A program made the position numbers and the translations under genes. Below, one piece after another: positions 34,010 through 43,781 of a stretch of DNA of 64,000 nucleotides. The notes under the pieces are model-generated. The model saw nothing but the letters and a program-made list of their open reading frames with translations. It made no database searches and had not been told where the DNA came from. The DNA lies in assembly GCA_044223995.1 (NCBI GenBank), contig JBGALE010000010.1:1-64000 (forward strand), written 5' to 3'. The stretch comes from JACMLD01 sp044223995. Its GTDB lineage: Bacteria; Bacteroidota; Bacteroidia; Chitinophagales; Chitinophagaceae. Every line of letters starts with the position of its first letter. Position 1 is the stretch's first letter.

Positions 34010-34764
34010 TCAATGCTATTATCATTGAGGATGAATTGCCAGCGCTCGAACATTTAAAATACAACCTGCAACTCACCCGTGAGCCGGTGAATATCATCGG
34101 CACCTTCGATTCAGTAGAAGACTCTGTGGATTGGCTGCGCAGCAACCCGCCGCCACAATTGATCTTTATGGACATCCAGTTAAAGGATGGCAATTCATTC
34201 AGCATATTTGAACAGGTAAAGGTTTCCACACCGATCATTTTCACGACCGCTTTTGATAATTATCTTATCAAAGCATTTGAACAAACCAGTATCGAGTACC
34301 TGCTGAAGCCTATCAACGAACCGGAACTGAGCAAGGCCATCAACAAATACAAAGACCTCAAAAGTCATTTTTTGGGTGATTATGATAACCTGCTGGGATT
34401 TTTATCCGGCAAAACCGGTAATGTGAAGAAAAGGATCGTAGCGAGGAGGGGCATCGAGCACCAAAGCATCCCGGTAAGCCAGGTAGCCTATTTTTATACT
34501 GATCAGAAAATTACATTCCTTATTACCAGGGAAGGCAACAAATTATTGATGGACCGAACGCTGAAGGAATTGGAGGAGGAACTGGACCCGGCAGTCTTTT
34601 TTCGCGCCAACAGGAAATTCATTGTCAGTATTGATTACATAAAATCATATAAACCAATTGATAAAATAAAAATACTGGTCGAGCTGTCAGTTTCTGTACC
34701 ACACGAAATTATCGTGAGCCAGGAAAGTGCCATTGATTTCCGCAAGTGGGTCACAGCCTTGTAA
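34006..34764 (+). CDS. LytTR-family DNA-binding response regulator
   Basis: A 252-residue response regulator. The receiver domain (residues 1-120) has the acidic pocket IIIEDE (5-10), phospho-acceptor Asp56 in LIFMDIQLKDG, the Thr switch in FTTAF and the Lys of YLLKPI. The C-terminal LytTR domain (about 145-250) shows ISVSQVAYFYTDQK-type strands, then FFRANRKFIVSIDYI. It forms a two-component pair with the overlapping kinase. LytTR proteins bind pairs of short direct repeats; such a pair lies upstream of the operon. Its target genes are unknown, but the exported protein at 34898 follows it on the same strand. Confidence 0.93.
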   Translation: MINAIIIEDELPALEHLKYNLQLTREPVNIIGTFDSVEDSVDWLRSNPPPQLIFMDIQLKDGNSFSIFEQVKVSTPIIFTTAFDNYLIKAFEQTSIEYLLKPINEPELSKAINKYKDLKSHFLGDYDNLLGFLSGKTGNVKKRIVARRGIEHQSIPVSQVAYFYTDQKITFLITREGNKLLMDRTLKELEEELDPAVFFRANRKFIVSIDYIKSYKPIDKIKILVELSVSVPHEIIVSQESAIDFRKWVTAL

Positions 34765-34897
34765 ACAGGCGTCGGTGTTTCCCGGGCTGTTATCTGTTTG
34801 CCTGGTTTACCCGTTCGTATAAAAAAATACAAAGTGCGGGCGCAGGCATAGGTTATTGCATGATATTGTCGTAACTTAATAGTCTAAAAGCTTCCGT

Positions 34898-35656
34898 ATG
34901 AAAAAGTATCCAATCTTATCCGGTCTGGCCATCACTTCCGCACTGGTAATTTGTTCAGTAAGCGCTATGGCACAACAGCAAACACAGAGTGTAAGCCTCA
35001 CCAATATCGATCCCACACAACCAGCTTTTACCGCTTCCAATAACAGCGACGATCTGAGCAGCCCCTATATGTTCAGCATAATGGGTGTTAGAAATATGTC
35101 AACTTCCGGCAACAAAAAATTTGCCACCGACTGGCTCAATGGAAATGTGCTGTTTAAATCAGGAAAACAAATTGCCAATGCCGAACTGGAATTTGATGTG
35201 GCAAGTAATGAATTGCACTTCAGGCAAAACAATAAAGCATATGTATATTCCGAACCGGTGAAAGCATTTTCACTGGTCGCTTTAGTAAAAAATGAATCAA
35301 AAACATTTCTCTTCAAAACAGGTTACCCTGATTTTGGCCGCCAGAATGATAACACATTTTACCTGGTACTGGCCAGCGGTAAAAAATTTGACCTGGTAAA
35401 ACACCTATCTGTAACAGTAGACGAGCAATTCAATTATAACAGCAATTCAGAACGTACCTATAAAATCATGGAAGATTATTTTGTGTACGATGCTGCCGGC
35501 AAAAAAATGATGTTGCTGAATGCTAAAAATGTCCAGTCGCTGAAAAAAATATTTCCCCAGTATGAAAACGCTATCGACAAGGCCATGAGCGAGAAAAAAG
35601 AAAAGCGCTGGTCAGAACAGGAACTGGTAGCCCTGATCAATGAATTGAACCAGTAA
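34898..35656 (+). CDS. Exported protein of unknown function, paralogue of the 60333 product
   Basis: A 252-residue protein with a signal peptide ending around ...SAMAQQQ. No named domain recognised. The mature part has a beta-rich core (GNVLFKSGKQIANAELEFDV, ELHFRQNNKAYVYSEPVKAF) and a C-terminal helical, charged segment (DKAMSEKKEKRWSEQELVAL). The same plan occurs in the 60333-61064 product: 'FDV-x-x-x-x-HF-x-x-x-EPV-x-x-FS', a YxVVQEGK-like middle, and a C-terminal helix. The two are distant paralogues of a Bacteroidota-specific family. It has its own terminator and is separated from the LytTR gene by 133 bases. Confidence 0.75.
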   Translation: MKKYPILSGLAITSALVICSVSAMAQQQTQSVSLTNIDPTQPAFTASNNSDDLSSPYMFSIMGVRNMSTSGNKKFATDWLNGNVLFKSGKQIANAELEFDVASNELHFRQNNKAYVYSEPVKAFSLVALVKNESKTFLFKTGYPDFGRQNDNTFYLVLASGKKFDLVKHLSVTVDEQFNYNSNSERTYKIMEDYFVYDAAGKKMMLLNAKNVQSLKKIFPQYENAIDKAMSEKKEKRWSEQELVALINELNQ

Positions 35657-35702
35657 GCATTACTGCTTTCATTTATAATCCCTTGAATTTATTGTATATA
35701 AG

Positions 35703-35731
35703 CCGGTTGATTCCATTCAACCGGTTTTTTT
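35703..35731 (+). terminator. Rho-independent terminator after the 34898 gene
   Basis: Perfect 8-bp stem CCGGTTGA/TCAACCGG, 6-nt loop, then TTTTTTT. Confidence 0.93.
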
Positions 35732-35823
35732 GTCGATTGGTCGATTTAAAGGCCATTCTAAGGGCAAATCCGTATTATTCTTTCTAGATTTACGTTTATT
35801 GTATACATCAAAATCCGAAACCC

Positions 35824-37470
35824 TTGAAAAAATTTCTACCCCTCGTTACCCTTATTGTTTACCTTCAGACTGCAAGTGCGCAGCCTTTGTATTCCGATAC
35901 ATCTGCCACACCAAAAACGCAAAGGGATACCGATACCAGCATTCGCCTCAAGGCGCAAAAAGACAATGTTATCACCGCTTCCACTATATTAAAAATTGAA
36001 AACATGGGCCCAAATGTCAATTCTGATTTGGCAGAATTGAGGCCGACAGTTTCCGCAGATGGTAACCTGCTGTTTTTTATTTGTGAAAATCACCCTGATA
36101 ACACCAAGTATGGTTCCGTGAGCAACTCGCAGGATATCTGGTATTCTGAAAGAGATAGTTCCGGTAAATGGGGGCCGGCTATTCACATGGGTTATCCCAT
36201 CAATACTACTTATTACAATGCTGTTTACTGGATATCGCCGGATAACAACAGGATATTGATCCGTGGCGCATTCAGTGAAGGCGGATATATGGGCAAAGGT
36301 GTTAGTATGAGCCACCTGAAAAAAGATGGTACCTGGAGTGTACCCAATGCATTGAATATTAAAAATTATTTTAAGTATGATAAAGGTCAGCAATCGGGCG
36401 CCACCATGGCAAACGACGGCCAGACTTTGATGTTTTACATGTCGGAAGACAAGGGTAGTTATAACAATGATATTTATGTTTGCTTTTTAGAGAAGGATGG
36501 TTCATGGACAGAGCCAAAAAGCATTGGCAAAAAAATTAATCTCCCGAATTACAATGAAATGACACCTTACCTGGCTTCCGATGGTGTTACCTTATACTTT
36601 AGCAGTAACAGGCCCGGCGGTTTGGGCGATAATGATATCTGGATGACCAAACGCCTCGACAAAACATGGCTGAAATGGAGCGATCCGGTAAACCTTGGCA
36701 GTCCCATCAATACACCCGACTGGGATGCATTCTTTACACTCGACGCCGGTGGTGAATATGCTTACCTGACTACCAATGAAAATACCATTGGTGAAAGTGA
36801 TATAGTACGGGTGAAACTGATGGAAAAGGAAAAGCCAAATCCGGTTGTACTGGTCAGTGGCAACGTCTATAACCTGAAAACAAAAGAGCCGATCAGTGCA
36901 TCGCTGGTATATGAAACACTGCCCGATGGTGTTGAAGCAGGTAATGCTGTATCCGGTGCCGCGGATGGCGCATTTAAAATTGTTTTGCCATACGATAAGA
37001 ACTACAGTATCCATGCTACGGCGGATAAATTTTTCGCGGTATCTGAAAACCTGAACCTGGATTCACTGGTAAAAGCAGGTTATAAGGAAATACACAAAGA
37101 TCTTTACCTGGCTCCTATTGAAATCGGCCAGGTAGTCCGGTTGAACAATGTGTTCTTTGATTTTGACAAATCAAATTTGAGAAATGAATCGTTTGTTGAA
37201 CTCGACAGGGTGGTAAACCTGCTAAAGGAAAACCCAACTATTGAAATTGAAATGAGTGCGCATACAGATAACCGTGGTTCAGACGAGTACAACCTGAAAC
37301 TCAGTGATGACAGGGCAGCTTCTGTCAGAAATTATATCATTTCAAAAGGCATTGACGGAAACAGGATCATATCAAAAGGCTATGGCGAGTCAAAACCCGT
37401 CGTACCAAATGATACAGATGAAAACAGGCAGTTGAACCGGCGTGTTGAATTTAAGATCCTGAAAAGCTAG
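35824..37470 (+). CDS. OmpA-family protein with PD40 (WD40-like) propeller repeats
   Basis: A 548-residue exported protein, start TTG at 35824 (TTG-AAA-AAA, followed by a signal peptide ending TASAQ); no ATG fits better. Residues about 60-330 contain PD40-type beta-propeller repeats: LRPTVSADGNLLFF, ASDGVTLYFSSNRPGGLGDNDIW and similar. A carboxypeptidase-regulatory-like segment follows (GNVYNLKTKEPISASLVYE). The C-terminal OmpA domain (about 430-548) shows NVFFDFDKSNLRNES, AHTDNRGSDEYNLKLSDDRA and NRRVEFKIL. It carries the Asp/Arg pair that binds diaminopimelate in peptidoglycan. It should sit at the outer membrane or periplasm, anchored to the wall; its exact role is unknown. Confidence 0.9.
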   Translation: MKKFLPLVTLIVYLQTASAQPLYSDTSATPKTQRDTDTSIRLKAQKDNVITASTILKIENMGPNVNSDLAELRPTVSADGNLLFFICENHPDNTKYGSVSNSQDIWYSERDSSGKWGPAIHMGYPINTTYYNAVYWISPDNNRILIRGAFSEGGYMGKGVSMSHLKKDGTWSVPNALNIKNYFKYDKGQQSGATMANDGQTLMFYMSEDKGSYNNDIYVCFLEKDGSWTEPKSIGKKINLPNYNEMTPYLASDGVTLYFSSNRPGGLGDNDIWMTKRLDKTWLKWSDPVNLGSPINTPDWDAFFTLDAGGEYAYLTTNENTIGESDIVRVKLMEKEKPNPVVLVSGNVYNLKTKEPISASLVYETLPDGVEAGNAVSGAADGAFKIVLPYDKNYSIHATADKFFAVSENLNLDSLVKAGYKEIHKDLYLAPIEIGQVVRLNNVFFDFDKSNLRNESFVELDRVVNLLKENPTIEIEMSAHTDNRGSDEYNLKLSDDRAASVRNYIISKGIDGNRIISKGYGESKPVVPNDTDENRQLNRRVEFKILKS

Positions 37471-37494
37471 TTTTTTACCGGGATTTTTAATAGC

Positions 37495-37532
37495 CACCAG
37501 TCATTTTAAAAAGAATGGCTGGTGTTTTATTT
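37495..37532 (+). terminator. Rho-independent terminator of the OmpA-family gene
   Basis: 11-bp stem CACCAGTCATT/AATGGCTGGTG with one G-T pair, 8-nt loop, then TTTTATTTT. Confidence 0.85.
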
Positions 37533-37712
37533 TACGAATACCCATCCGTAAAAGCGTACACAATGCGTATCAAAAGCGGTCACTCACTCTTTTTTATTTC
37601 TAATATTATGGCTGGTTATCAGCCGATTGAGAATCTGGCATTTTGTTGGAACAAAACTGTTCACGGAAAGCAGGTGTAAATAATTTGACTTCCGGGACAA
37701 AACAGCAACAAC

Positions 37713-40136
37713 ATGTTCTACAATTACATAAAAATCGCCTTTCGTAACCTCTGGCGCAACAAAGCATTCTCCGCCATCAATATTCTGGGCTTTGCCATTG
37801 GCCTGGCTACTTGTTTACTGATCACACTTTTTGTCACAGACGAATTGAGCTATGATAAATTTCATGAAAAAGCCAATCGCATATATCGCATCAATGCCGA
37901 TTTCCTGGTAAATGGCAGTTCATTCAATGAAAGAACTGTCCCGGCAAAATTTGGTCCTGCCCTGGTAAAGGATTATCCACAGATAGAAACAATGGCGCGC
38001 ACCCGCACCTTTGGCAATGGAGATATATCCGTTAAAAAAGGAAATGAAACCATTATTGAACACAATTGTGTTTTTGCCGACTCCACGTTGCCGGATGTGT
38101 TTACGCTCCAATTCATTGGGGGCAATCCAAAAACAGCGCTGACCCAACCGAAAACCATGGTTGTTTCAGAAACAATCGCAAAAAAATATTTCAACAGCAC
38201 CGATGTCATTGGCAAAAGCCTGGTCATCGAAGGAAACCATGAATATTTTATTACTGGCGTTATAAAAGATATGCCGGCACAATCGCACGTACACTTCAAT
38301 TTTATTATGGCTATGTCAGAATTGGATGACAGCCGGAATGCCAACTGGATGACAGATAATTTCGTGACCTACCTGCTGGTAAAACCCGGTGTCAACAAAA
38401 GCACCATTGATGGCTACCTCAATGAAGCCACCAGGAAATATATGCAGTCGGAGTTGGTAAAATTGGTCGGCAGCGATATTGACATGCTGGAAAAAAAAGG
38501 TGGGCATTTCCGTTATAGTGTTATTCCCATTACCGATATCCACCTGCGCTCCACTCTGACCAGTGAAGCCGAAGCATCCGGCAATATCCAGTATGTATAT
38601 ATTTTTATTGTTGTTGCGGTTTTCATTCTTTTAATTGCCTGCGTCAACTTCATGAACCTTTCCACTGCACGTTCCGCAGGAAGATCAAAAGAAGTAGGTA
38701 TGCGAAAAGTAATGGGTTCCATGCGGCGGAGCCTCGTCTGGCAGTTTTTGATTGAATCCATATTAACAAGTTTTGTCGCGCTTATCATCGCGATTATAAT
38801 AACCATGATCCTTTTGCCCTTTGTCAACCAGTTATCCGGAAAAAACATACAACCCGGTTGGATTTCTAACCAGTTTTTGCTGCCATCACTGATTCTCGCA
38901 TCTGTATTGGTAGGTATCCTCGCTGGTTCTTATCCCGCTTTCTTTTTGTCTGCATTTGAACCGGTGAAAGTATTGAAAGGAAAACTGGCCAATGGTTTTA
39001 AAAGCAGTTGGCTGCGCAATAGCCTTGTGGTATTCCAGTTTATTATAGCAATTGTGCTAATCGTCGGCACATTTGTGATATACAGTCAATTAAATTATAT
39101 CCGCAATAAGGAACTTGGTTATAACCGCGAACAAATACTACAGGTAAAAAACGCTGGCGCATTGGGCGAGCATGCGGTGGCTTTTAAAAATGATGTGCTA
39201 CGCTTACCCGGTGTACAATCAGGAACAATGAACAATGCCATGCCGGTAATAGTAAACGGAAGTACCAACGTATATTCCAAAACACCCGGAAGGGAAGAAG
39301 GACAGGTACTGGGATTGGGGGAATGGTTTGTGGATGCAGATTATATCCCCACGCTTGGAATGAAAATGATAAGCGGGAGAAATTTTTCACCACAAATGCC
39401 AACAGATACTATGGCTATCCTGCTCAATGAAACAGCGGCCAACCTTCTTGGATATAACGACTTGAAGGATCGGTATCTCTACCTCGGCTCTGGCAACTAT
39501 AGTTCCTATCATGTAATTGGGATTATTAAGGATTTTAATACCGGTTCACTGCGCAATAAAATACCACCGTTGGTGCTGCGGTTGGGCAGGGAACATGATA
39601 ATATCGCATTCCGGATCAGGAGCAGCGATATTCCATCTCTCATAGCAAAAATAGAAGACAGGTTTCATGCTACGCCAGGATTATCCGGGCAGGCTTTTAC
39701 GTATACTTTCCTGGACGATGATTTTAATAAATTGTATGCATCGGAGCAGCGTACCGGTAAGATTTTTATCTCTTTTGCATTTTTCGCCATACTGATTGCA
39801 TGTCTCGGTTTATTTGGTTTGGTTACTTATGCAGCAGAGCAACGCACAAAAGAAATTGGTATCAGGAAAGTATTGGGCGCAAGTGTGGGCGGTATTGTAT
39901 CATTGTTATCCAAAGATTTCATCAAGCTGGTATTGATTGCCTTTATTATCGCCTCACCCATAGCATGGGTAATGATGAACAAATGGCTGCAGGATTTTAC
40001 GTACCGGATAAAAATCAGTTGGTGGGTATTTGCGGCAACTGCCCTGCTTGCAATGCTTATCACACTGGGTACGGTATGCTTCCGTGCCATCCGGGCAGCA
40101 TTAAGCAACCCGGTTAAGAACCTGCGCTCGGAGTAA
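37713..40136 (+). CDS. MacB/FtsX-type ABC transporter permease
   Basis: An 807-residue permease with duplicated MacB_PCD and FtsX units: the N-terminal anchor helix (NILGFAIGLATCLLITLFV), a periplasmic domain (about 45-280), a helix near 290-307 then ARSAGRSKEVGMRKVMGS and further helices, a second periplasmic part (about 450-660), and a final three-helix bundle containing RTKEIGIRKVLGASVGGIV. These long, fused permeases are abundant in Bacteroidota and are usually found without an adjacent ATPase, as here. They probably act in mechanotransmission-type export of lipids, peptides or drugs; the substrate is unknown. It is monocistronic. Confidence 0.9.
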   Translation: MFYNYIKIAFRNLWRNKAFSAINILGFAIGLATCLLITLFVTDELSYDKFHEKANRIYRINADFLVNGSSFNERTVPAKFGPALVKDYPQIETMARTRTFGNGDISVKKGNETIIEHNCVFADSTLPDVFTLQFIGGNPKTALTQPKTMVVSETIAKKYFNSTDVIGKSLVIEGNHEYFITGVIKDMPAQSHVHFNFIMAMSELDDSRNANWMTDNFVTYLLVKPGVNKSTIDGYLNEATRKYMQSELVKLVGSDIDMLEKKGGHFRYSVIPITDIHLRSTLTSEAEASGNIQYVYIFIVVAVFILLIACVNFMNLSTARSAGRSKEVGMRKVMGSMRRSLVWQFLIESILTSFVALIIAIIITMILLPFVNQLSGKNIQPGWISNQFLLPSLILASVLVGILAGSYPAFFLSAFEPVKVLKGKLANGFKSSWLRNSLVVFQFIIAIVLIVGTFVIYSQLNYIRNKELGYNREQILQVKNAGALGEHAVAFKNDVLRLPGVQSGTMNNAMPVIVNGSTNVYSKTPGREEGQVLGLGEWFVDADYIPTLGMKMISGRNFSPQMPTDTMAILLNETAANLLGYNDLKDRYLYLGSGNYSSYHVIGIIKDFNTGSLRNKIPPLVLRLGREHDNIAFRIRSSDIPSLIAKIEDRFHATPGLSGQAFTYTFLDDDFNKLYASEQRTGKIFISFAFFAILIACLGLFGLVTYAAEQRTKEIGIRKVLGASVGGIVSLLSKDFIKLVLIAFIIASPIAWVMMNKWLQDFTYRIKISWWVFAATALLAMLITLGTVCFRAIRAALSNPVKNLRSE

Positions 40137-40257
40137 GGTGCTATCTGATTATTATTTGAGAAATAAACGCAGATGCTCTTTCGGCTTGAAGGTTAATTAA
40201 ATAGATTGACGGTAATGTTGTCTTTACATAATATCTCCCATGGAGTAAATAATCTGA

Positions 40258-40752
40258 TCAGGCAGATATCCAATCGGCACTCGCCAGCACGACAGAAGTT
40301 TCCACCTGGCGTTCAGGAATAGTCCAGTATGTTTTCAGTAATCGATTTTTCTCCGGTACCGGCAATAAACGGAAGCCATATTTTTGATAAAAACCAATCG
40401 CCCAGGATGCATCAGCCCATGTACCAATCAATACAGGAGTTTTGCTGAAAGAAATCAAATGCTGCAATAACAATCCACCGATCCCTTTATTACGGTGTGC
40501 AGTTCGTACATAGGCATGGCGTATCAATGTAACAGGACCTTTATATTGTATGCCCATTACGCCGCATAAGGATTCAGCTTCCCAATAACCGGAAAACAGT
40601 ACACCATCTTTGATTTGCTCATTCAATGTGCTGGCATCCATATAAGGGTCATGCCAGCGATCAGCAGGAATAACACCCCGGTATGCTTCAGCACCGTCAT
40701 TGATGATGCTCAGTATTTCATTAAAGTCTTTTTCAGTACAGTTTTGTATCAT
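40258..40752 (-). CDS. GNAT-family N-acetyltransferase
   Basis: A 164-residue acetyltransferase. The start at ATG 40752 (MIQNCTEKDFNEIL) is preferred to the longer frame from 40881. The acetyl-CoA site reads HAYVRTAHRNKGIGGLLLQHL, the R/Q-x-x-G-x-G/A motif A of GNAT enzymes. Motif B follows with GFYQKYGFRLLP, ending in LKTYWTIPERQVETSVVL. The acceptor substrate is unknown. It stands alone, with 297 bases to the next gene on the same strand. Confidence 0.88.
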   Translation of the reverse strand: MIQNCTEKDFNEILSIINDGAEAYRGVIPADRWHDPYMDASTLNEQIKDGVLFSGYWEAESLCGVMGIQYKGPVTLIRHAYVRTAHRNKGIGGLLLQHLISFSKTPVLIGTWADASWAIGFYQKYGFRLLPVPEKNRLLKTYWTIPERQVETSVVLASADWISA

Positions 40753-41049
40753 AGCAATTGTTCTTATTTCGGTGCAAAAGATACGCTTTCCACGGCAGGT
40801 GACTATTGCGTAACGTTTTTTCTGCGGCAATAGCCCGCCATAAAAAATTATGCCTGTATACATTTGGAAAGGCTTCGGCACAATGTCAACCTGAAACGCT
40901 TCGATGAATCATTACGCATAGTATCCGCGCATAAATAAGATGACAAGGGAAAATAATGACCAGTTTAGCTGGTGAATTGATCATTCCATCGTCTATCTTA
41001 TATTCTGTTCATGCCGAAAAGCATTAAATATGCCAGGCTGGTAGTTATA
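40753..41049. other. Intergenic region, no gene seen
   Basis: Contains the promoter of the GNAT gene and the end of the TPR kinase transcript. A TATCTTTTGC stretch on the minus strand near 40780-40790 is a loose -7 candidate. Nothing else recognised. Confidence 0.4.
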
Positions 41050-42984
41050 TCATGCTGATAATTCAATCAGCACGGATGTTCCCTTGCCCGGTGCTGTGTT
41101 CACATCTAATTTTCCTTTCAGGAAATTAACCCGGTGCCGGATATTTTCCCATCCAATTCCCCTTGATGTATTTAACACATCCGGATCAAATCCCTTTCCG
41201 TCATCCTCCACTGTAAGCGTGATGGTTCCCCCAGTCTTACTCAACTGAACAATGGCATGCGTTGCCCCTGAATGTTTAATGGTATTATTGATAAGTTCCT
41301 GTACAATGCGGTACACAGCTATGGCAGTAGTCTGTGGTATCGCTGGTTCGTCAAGTCCGAAAGACTGATACGAGACCTGCAGTGCGCCGGTGTGGTTGAT
41401 ATCGTTGCAAAAATCTTTCAGGGCAATGTCGAGCCCAAACTTCACCAAAGCTTCCGGCATCAGGTTGTGTGCCACCCGGCGCATCTCCTGTATAGAACTA
41501 TCCAGCATATCCATACCCCGGTCGAAAGCATGGACATTATCCGGTGTCATGATCAAATTACCTTTCATATTGGCAAATGAATATTTCATACCACTGAGCA
41601 TCCCTCCCAATCCATCGTGCAAATCTTTCGCCAGCCTTGAACGCTCCTGTTCCTCCCCCTTTAATACCGCTTCCGTTGCAGTTAACTGCTGCTGCGTTTC
41701 AAGTTGTTGTATTTTTTGCTCATTGATCCTCTTCTTCGCAGCATAGTTCCTGTACATGAGGTAAGCCAACAATACCAGCACCAATACAATTCCTGACAAT
41801 GAGAAGATGACCAGCTTCTGCCTGTCCTGTTCTTTTTCCAGTACCAATATCTGCCTGGTCTTTTCTGCGTTCTGAAATTTTACATCCAGTTCCTGCAGTT
41901 TGCTTTTCAAATTTGCAGAACTAAGACTGTCACTGAGCACTTTTTGCTTTTCCAAATAACTGTAGGCTTCTTTATAATGCTCCATATCCCTGTTCAGCGT
42001 GGCCATACCTGCATATACCAGCAGCAAATGCGATTTCATGTTTTTCTTTTCTGCCAACTGTTCTGCTTTTTTTAAATAGTCAATTGCTTTGGAATTATTT
42101 TTAGAATCCTTATAATAAGTGGAAAGGAATGTCAGGGTATTGATGCGGTAGAATTCATTTCCTGACTCTGTAAAATACTTTAATGCATTTTCAGAGTAGG
42201 AAATAGCCTTTGCATAATCCTTCTCTGAATGAAAAACCCTGCCCAGGTTTGCCTGGTTATCGGCTGTTTCTACCTGCATATTTAAACGCTCCGATAAATT
42301 AAGTGATTGTTCCAAAAAGGGTTTGGCTGTCTGAAAGTCATTTTTTTCTACATAACACTTGCCAATCATACCCAGGGCCTTGCAATGGGTTACACTGTCA
42401 CTGGCTTTTTCCGACTGTACTGCGGATAATTTAGCATATTCAATGGCCTTGTCGAGGTTCTCAGAATTAAAAAAACAAATGGAAATAAATATATTAATCT
42501 TTCTTTCATAATTAAACTCCCTGTTCTCATTGAAGAGCTGCACTCCTTTCTGAAAATATGCCAGTGCCTTTTCATATTCAGCATTGTACATAAAAGCATT
42601 CCCGAGGTTGGCGATAAATATCGCCTCGTAATGCTTGTCCTTAAATTCCCTGGCCCTGTCCACCGATGCGAGCATTAATTTTTCCAATTCCTTATACTTA
42701 CCGCCAAACATATACACGTTGCCCATGTTTGATGCATAATCAAATATGCCCTTTTTGTATTTGGCGGCATTGCTGATGGCAAAAGCCTTCTCATAATAAT
42801 AAACAGCCGAATCATGATTCTTATCAAACCAGTACTGGCCATAGGCATTCAGGGCATCGGCCTTTTGCCCGCTGGATTTGGCATTTTGTATGGCAAGTAA
42901 TAATTCATTAGCCCCTCCCTGCTGTGCATGGCACAAAAAGGAACACAAAGAAAAGGCCCCGGAAACTACAATTGATTTTATCAT
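41050..42984 (-). CDS. TPR-containing NarL/DesK-type sensor histidine kinase (orphan)
   Basis: A 644-residue kinase with a signal peptide (ending CHAQQ) and about eight TPR repeats from residue 45 to 350, which would lie in the periplasm. One transmembrane helix follows (IFSLSGIVLVLVLLAYLMY, about 393-411), then a HisKA_3 domain with RSRLAKDLHDGLGGMLSG (His456) and a HATPase with ELINNTIKHSG and DDGKGFDP. Bacteroidota kinases of this design usually pair with a NarL-type regulator, but none is encoded next to it. It may be orphan or pair with a distant regulator. Its input is probably protein or peptide binding through the TPRs. Confidence 0.9.
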   Translation of the reverse strand: MIKSIVVSGAFSLCSFLCHAQQGGANELLLAIQNAKSSGQKADALNAYGQYWFDKNHDSAVYYYEKAFAISNAAKYKKGIFDYASNMGNVYMFGGKYKELEKLMLASVDRAREFKDKHYEAIFIANLGNAFMYNAEYEKALAYFQKGVQLFNENREFNYERKINIFISICFFNSENLDKAIEYAKLSAVQSEKASDSVTHCKALGMIGKCYVEKNDFQTAKPFLEQSLNLSERLNMQVETADNQANLGRVFHSEKDYAKAISYSENALKYFTESGNEFYRINTLTFLSTYYKDSKNNSKAIDYLKKAEQLAEKKNMKSHLLLVYAGMATLNRDMEHYKEAYSYLEKQKVLSDSLSSANLKSKLQELDVKFQNAEKTRQILVLEKEQDRQKLVIFSLSGIVLVLVLLAYLMYRNYAAKKRINEQKIQQLETQQQLTATEAVLKGEEQERSRLAKDLHDGLGGMLSGMKYSFANMKGNLIMTPDNVHAFDRGMDMLDSSIQEMRRVAHNLMPEALVKFGLDIALKDFCNDINHTGALQVSYQSFGLDEPAIPQTTAIAVYRIVQELINNTIKHSGATHAIVQLSKTGGTITLTVEDDGKGFDPDVLNTSRGIGWENIRHRVNFLKGKLDVNTAPGKGTSVLIELSA

Positions 42985-43128
42985 CAGCAGATTTTTCCAT
43001 TACAAAATAACTGGCTCCTGCAGCTTTACGCCATCCCCTTTTTACATGATATTCTAAAAATCCTGTTTTTCAGGGATGATTACTTACTATCCCCGTATGC
43101 ACTTTTACAGGACAAAATAACAATCATC

Positions 43129-43755
43129 ATGAAAAAAATAATATTCCTGGCAGCCACTGCTTTATTTATCACTGCTATGGCATCAGCACAAATTCTTCGT
43201 CCAGCCGGTACCGTTAAAAAAATGGACCCTGCCCGGTCTGCACCCCCGCCAACGCCACCACCTCCACCGCCTTCACCGGTTTATTCATTGAGTTCAATAA
43301 AGGTTAGTATAAAAACTGGTTCTGACAATAAAGAATTTCCTTCCGGTGTGTACGTGGAAATATGGCAGAAGGGCCACACAGCCTGGGATTACCAGAAGTA
43401 CTGCTATTTTAAAATTACCGATCTTAGAAATGAAATGGCTGTCAACAGCACAACAGAATTTGGCCTCGAAAAATACAACAGCCCTGCTGACAAGTTTTTA
43501 CTGAGCAATATCCAGCAACATGGGTTGGAAATGCGCGTATCGTATTTGCCAAACTTTTTTATGGATGCCTGGAAAGTAGACAATATTATGTTTATCCTTG
43601 AATTCCGCGACCAGAATGGCAACCTGCACCCTACTATGGGGACAAAGATTGTGTCATTTAGTAATGCCAGCGGTTTCCTGAATAGCGAGTACCATACATT
43701 CAAATGTATTACTGACCAGGCGCTCAACCCACTTACTGCCTCTATCGAAAAATAA
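43129..43755 (+). CDS. Exported Pro-rich protein of unknown function
   Basis: A 208-residue protein with a signal peptide (MKKIIFLAATALFITAMASA). A proline-rich stretch (APPPTPPPPPPSPVYS, about residues 40-56) precedes a beta-rich domain with SIKVSIKTGSDNKEFPSGVY, AWDYQKYCYFKITDLR and a last strand. No family recognised. It is the first of three co-directional exported-protein genes (26-base gap to the next). The Pro-rich segment may be a flexible linker to the wall or outer membrane. Signal-peptide position supports the ATG at 43129. Confidence 0.7.
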   Translation: MKKIIFLAATALFITAMASAQILRPAGTVKKMDPARSAPPPTPPPPPPSPVYSLSSIKVSIKTGSDNKEFPSGVYVEIWQKGHTAWDYQKYCYFKITDLRNEMAVNSTTEFGLEKYNSPADKFLLSNIQQHGLEMRVSYLPNFFMDAWKVDNIMFILEFRDQNGNLHPTMGTKIVSFSNASGFLNSEYHTFKCITDQALNPLTASIEK

Positions 43756-43781
43756 ATTCTGAACCATCAATACCTATAGCA

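Noticed and set aside
37713..40136. Incomplete ABC system because the ATPase is missing
   Set aside because: Long fused FtsX-type permeases without an adjacent ATPase are common in Bacteroidota, so absence here is not unusual.
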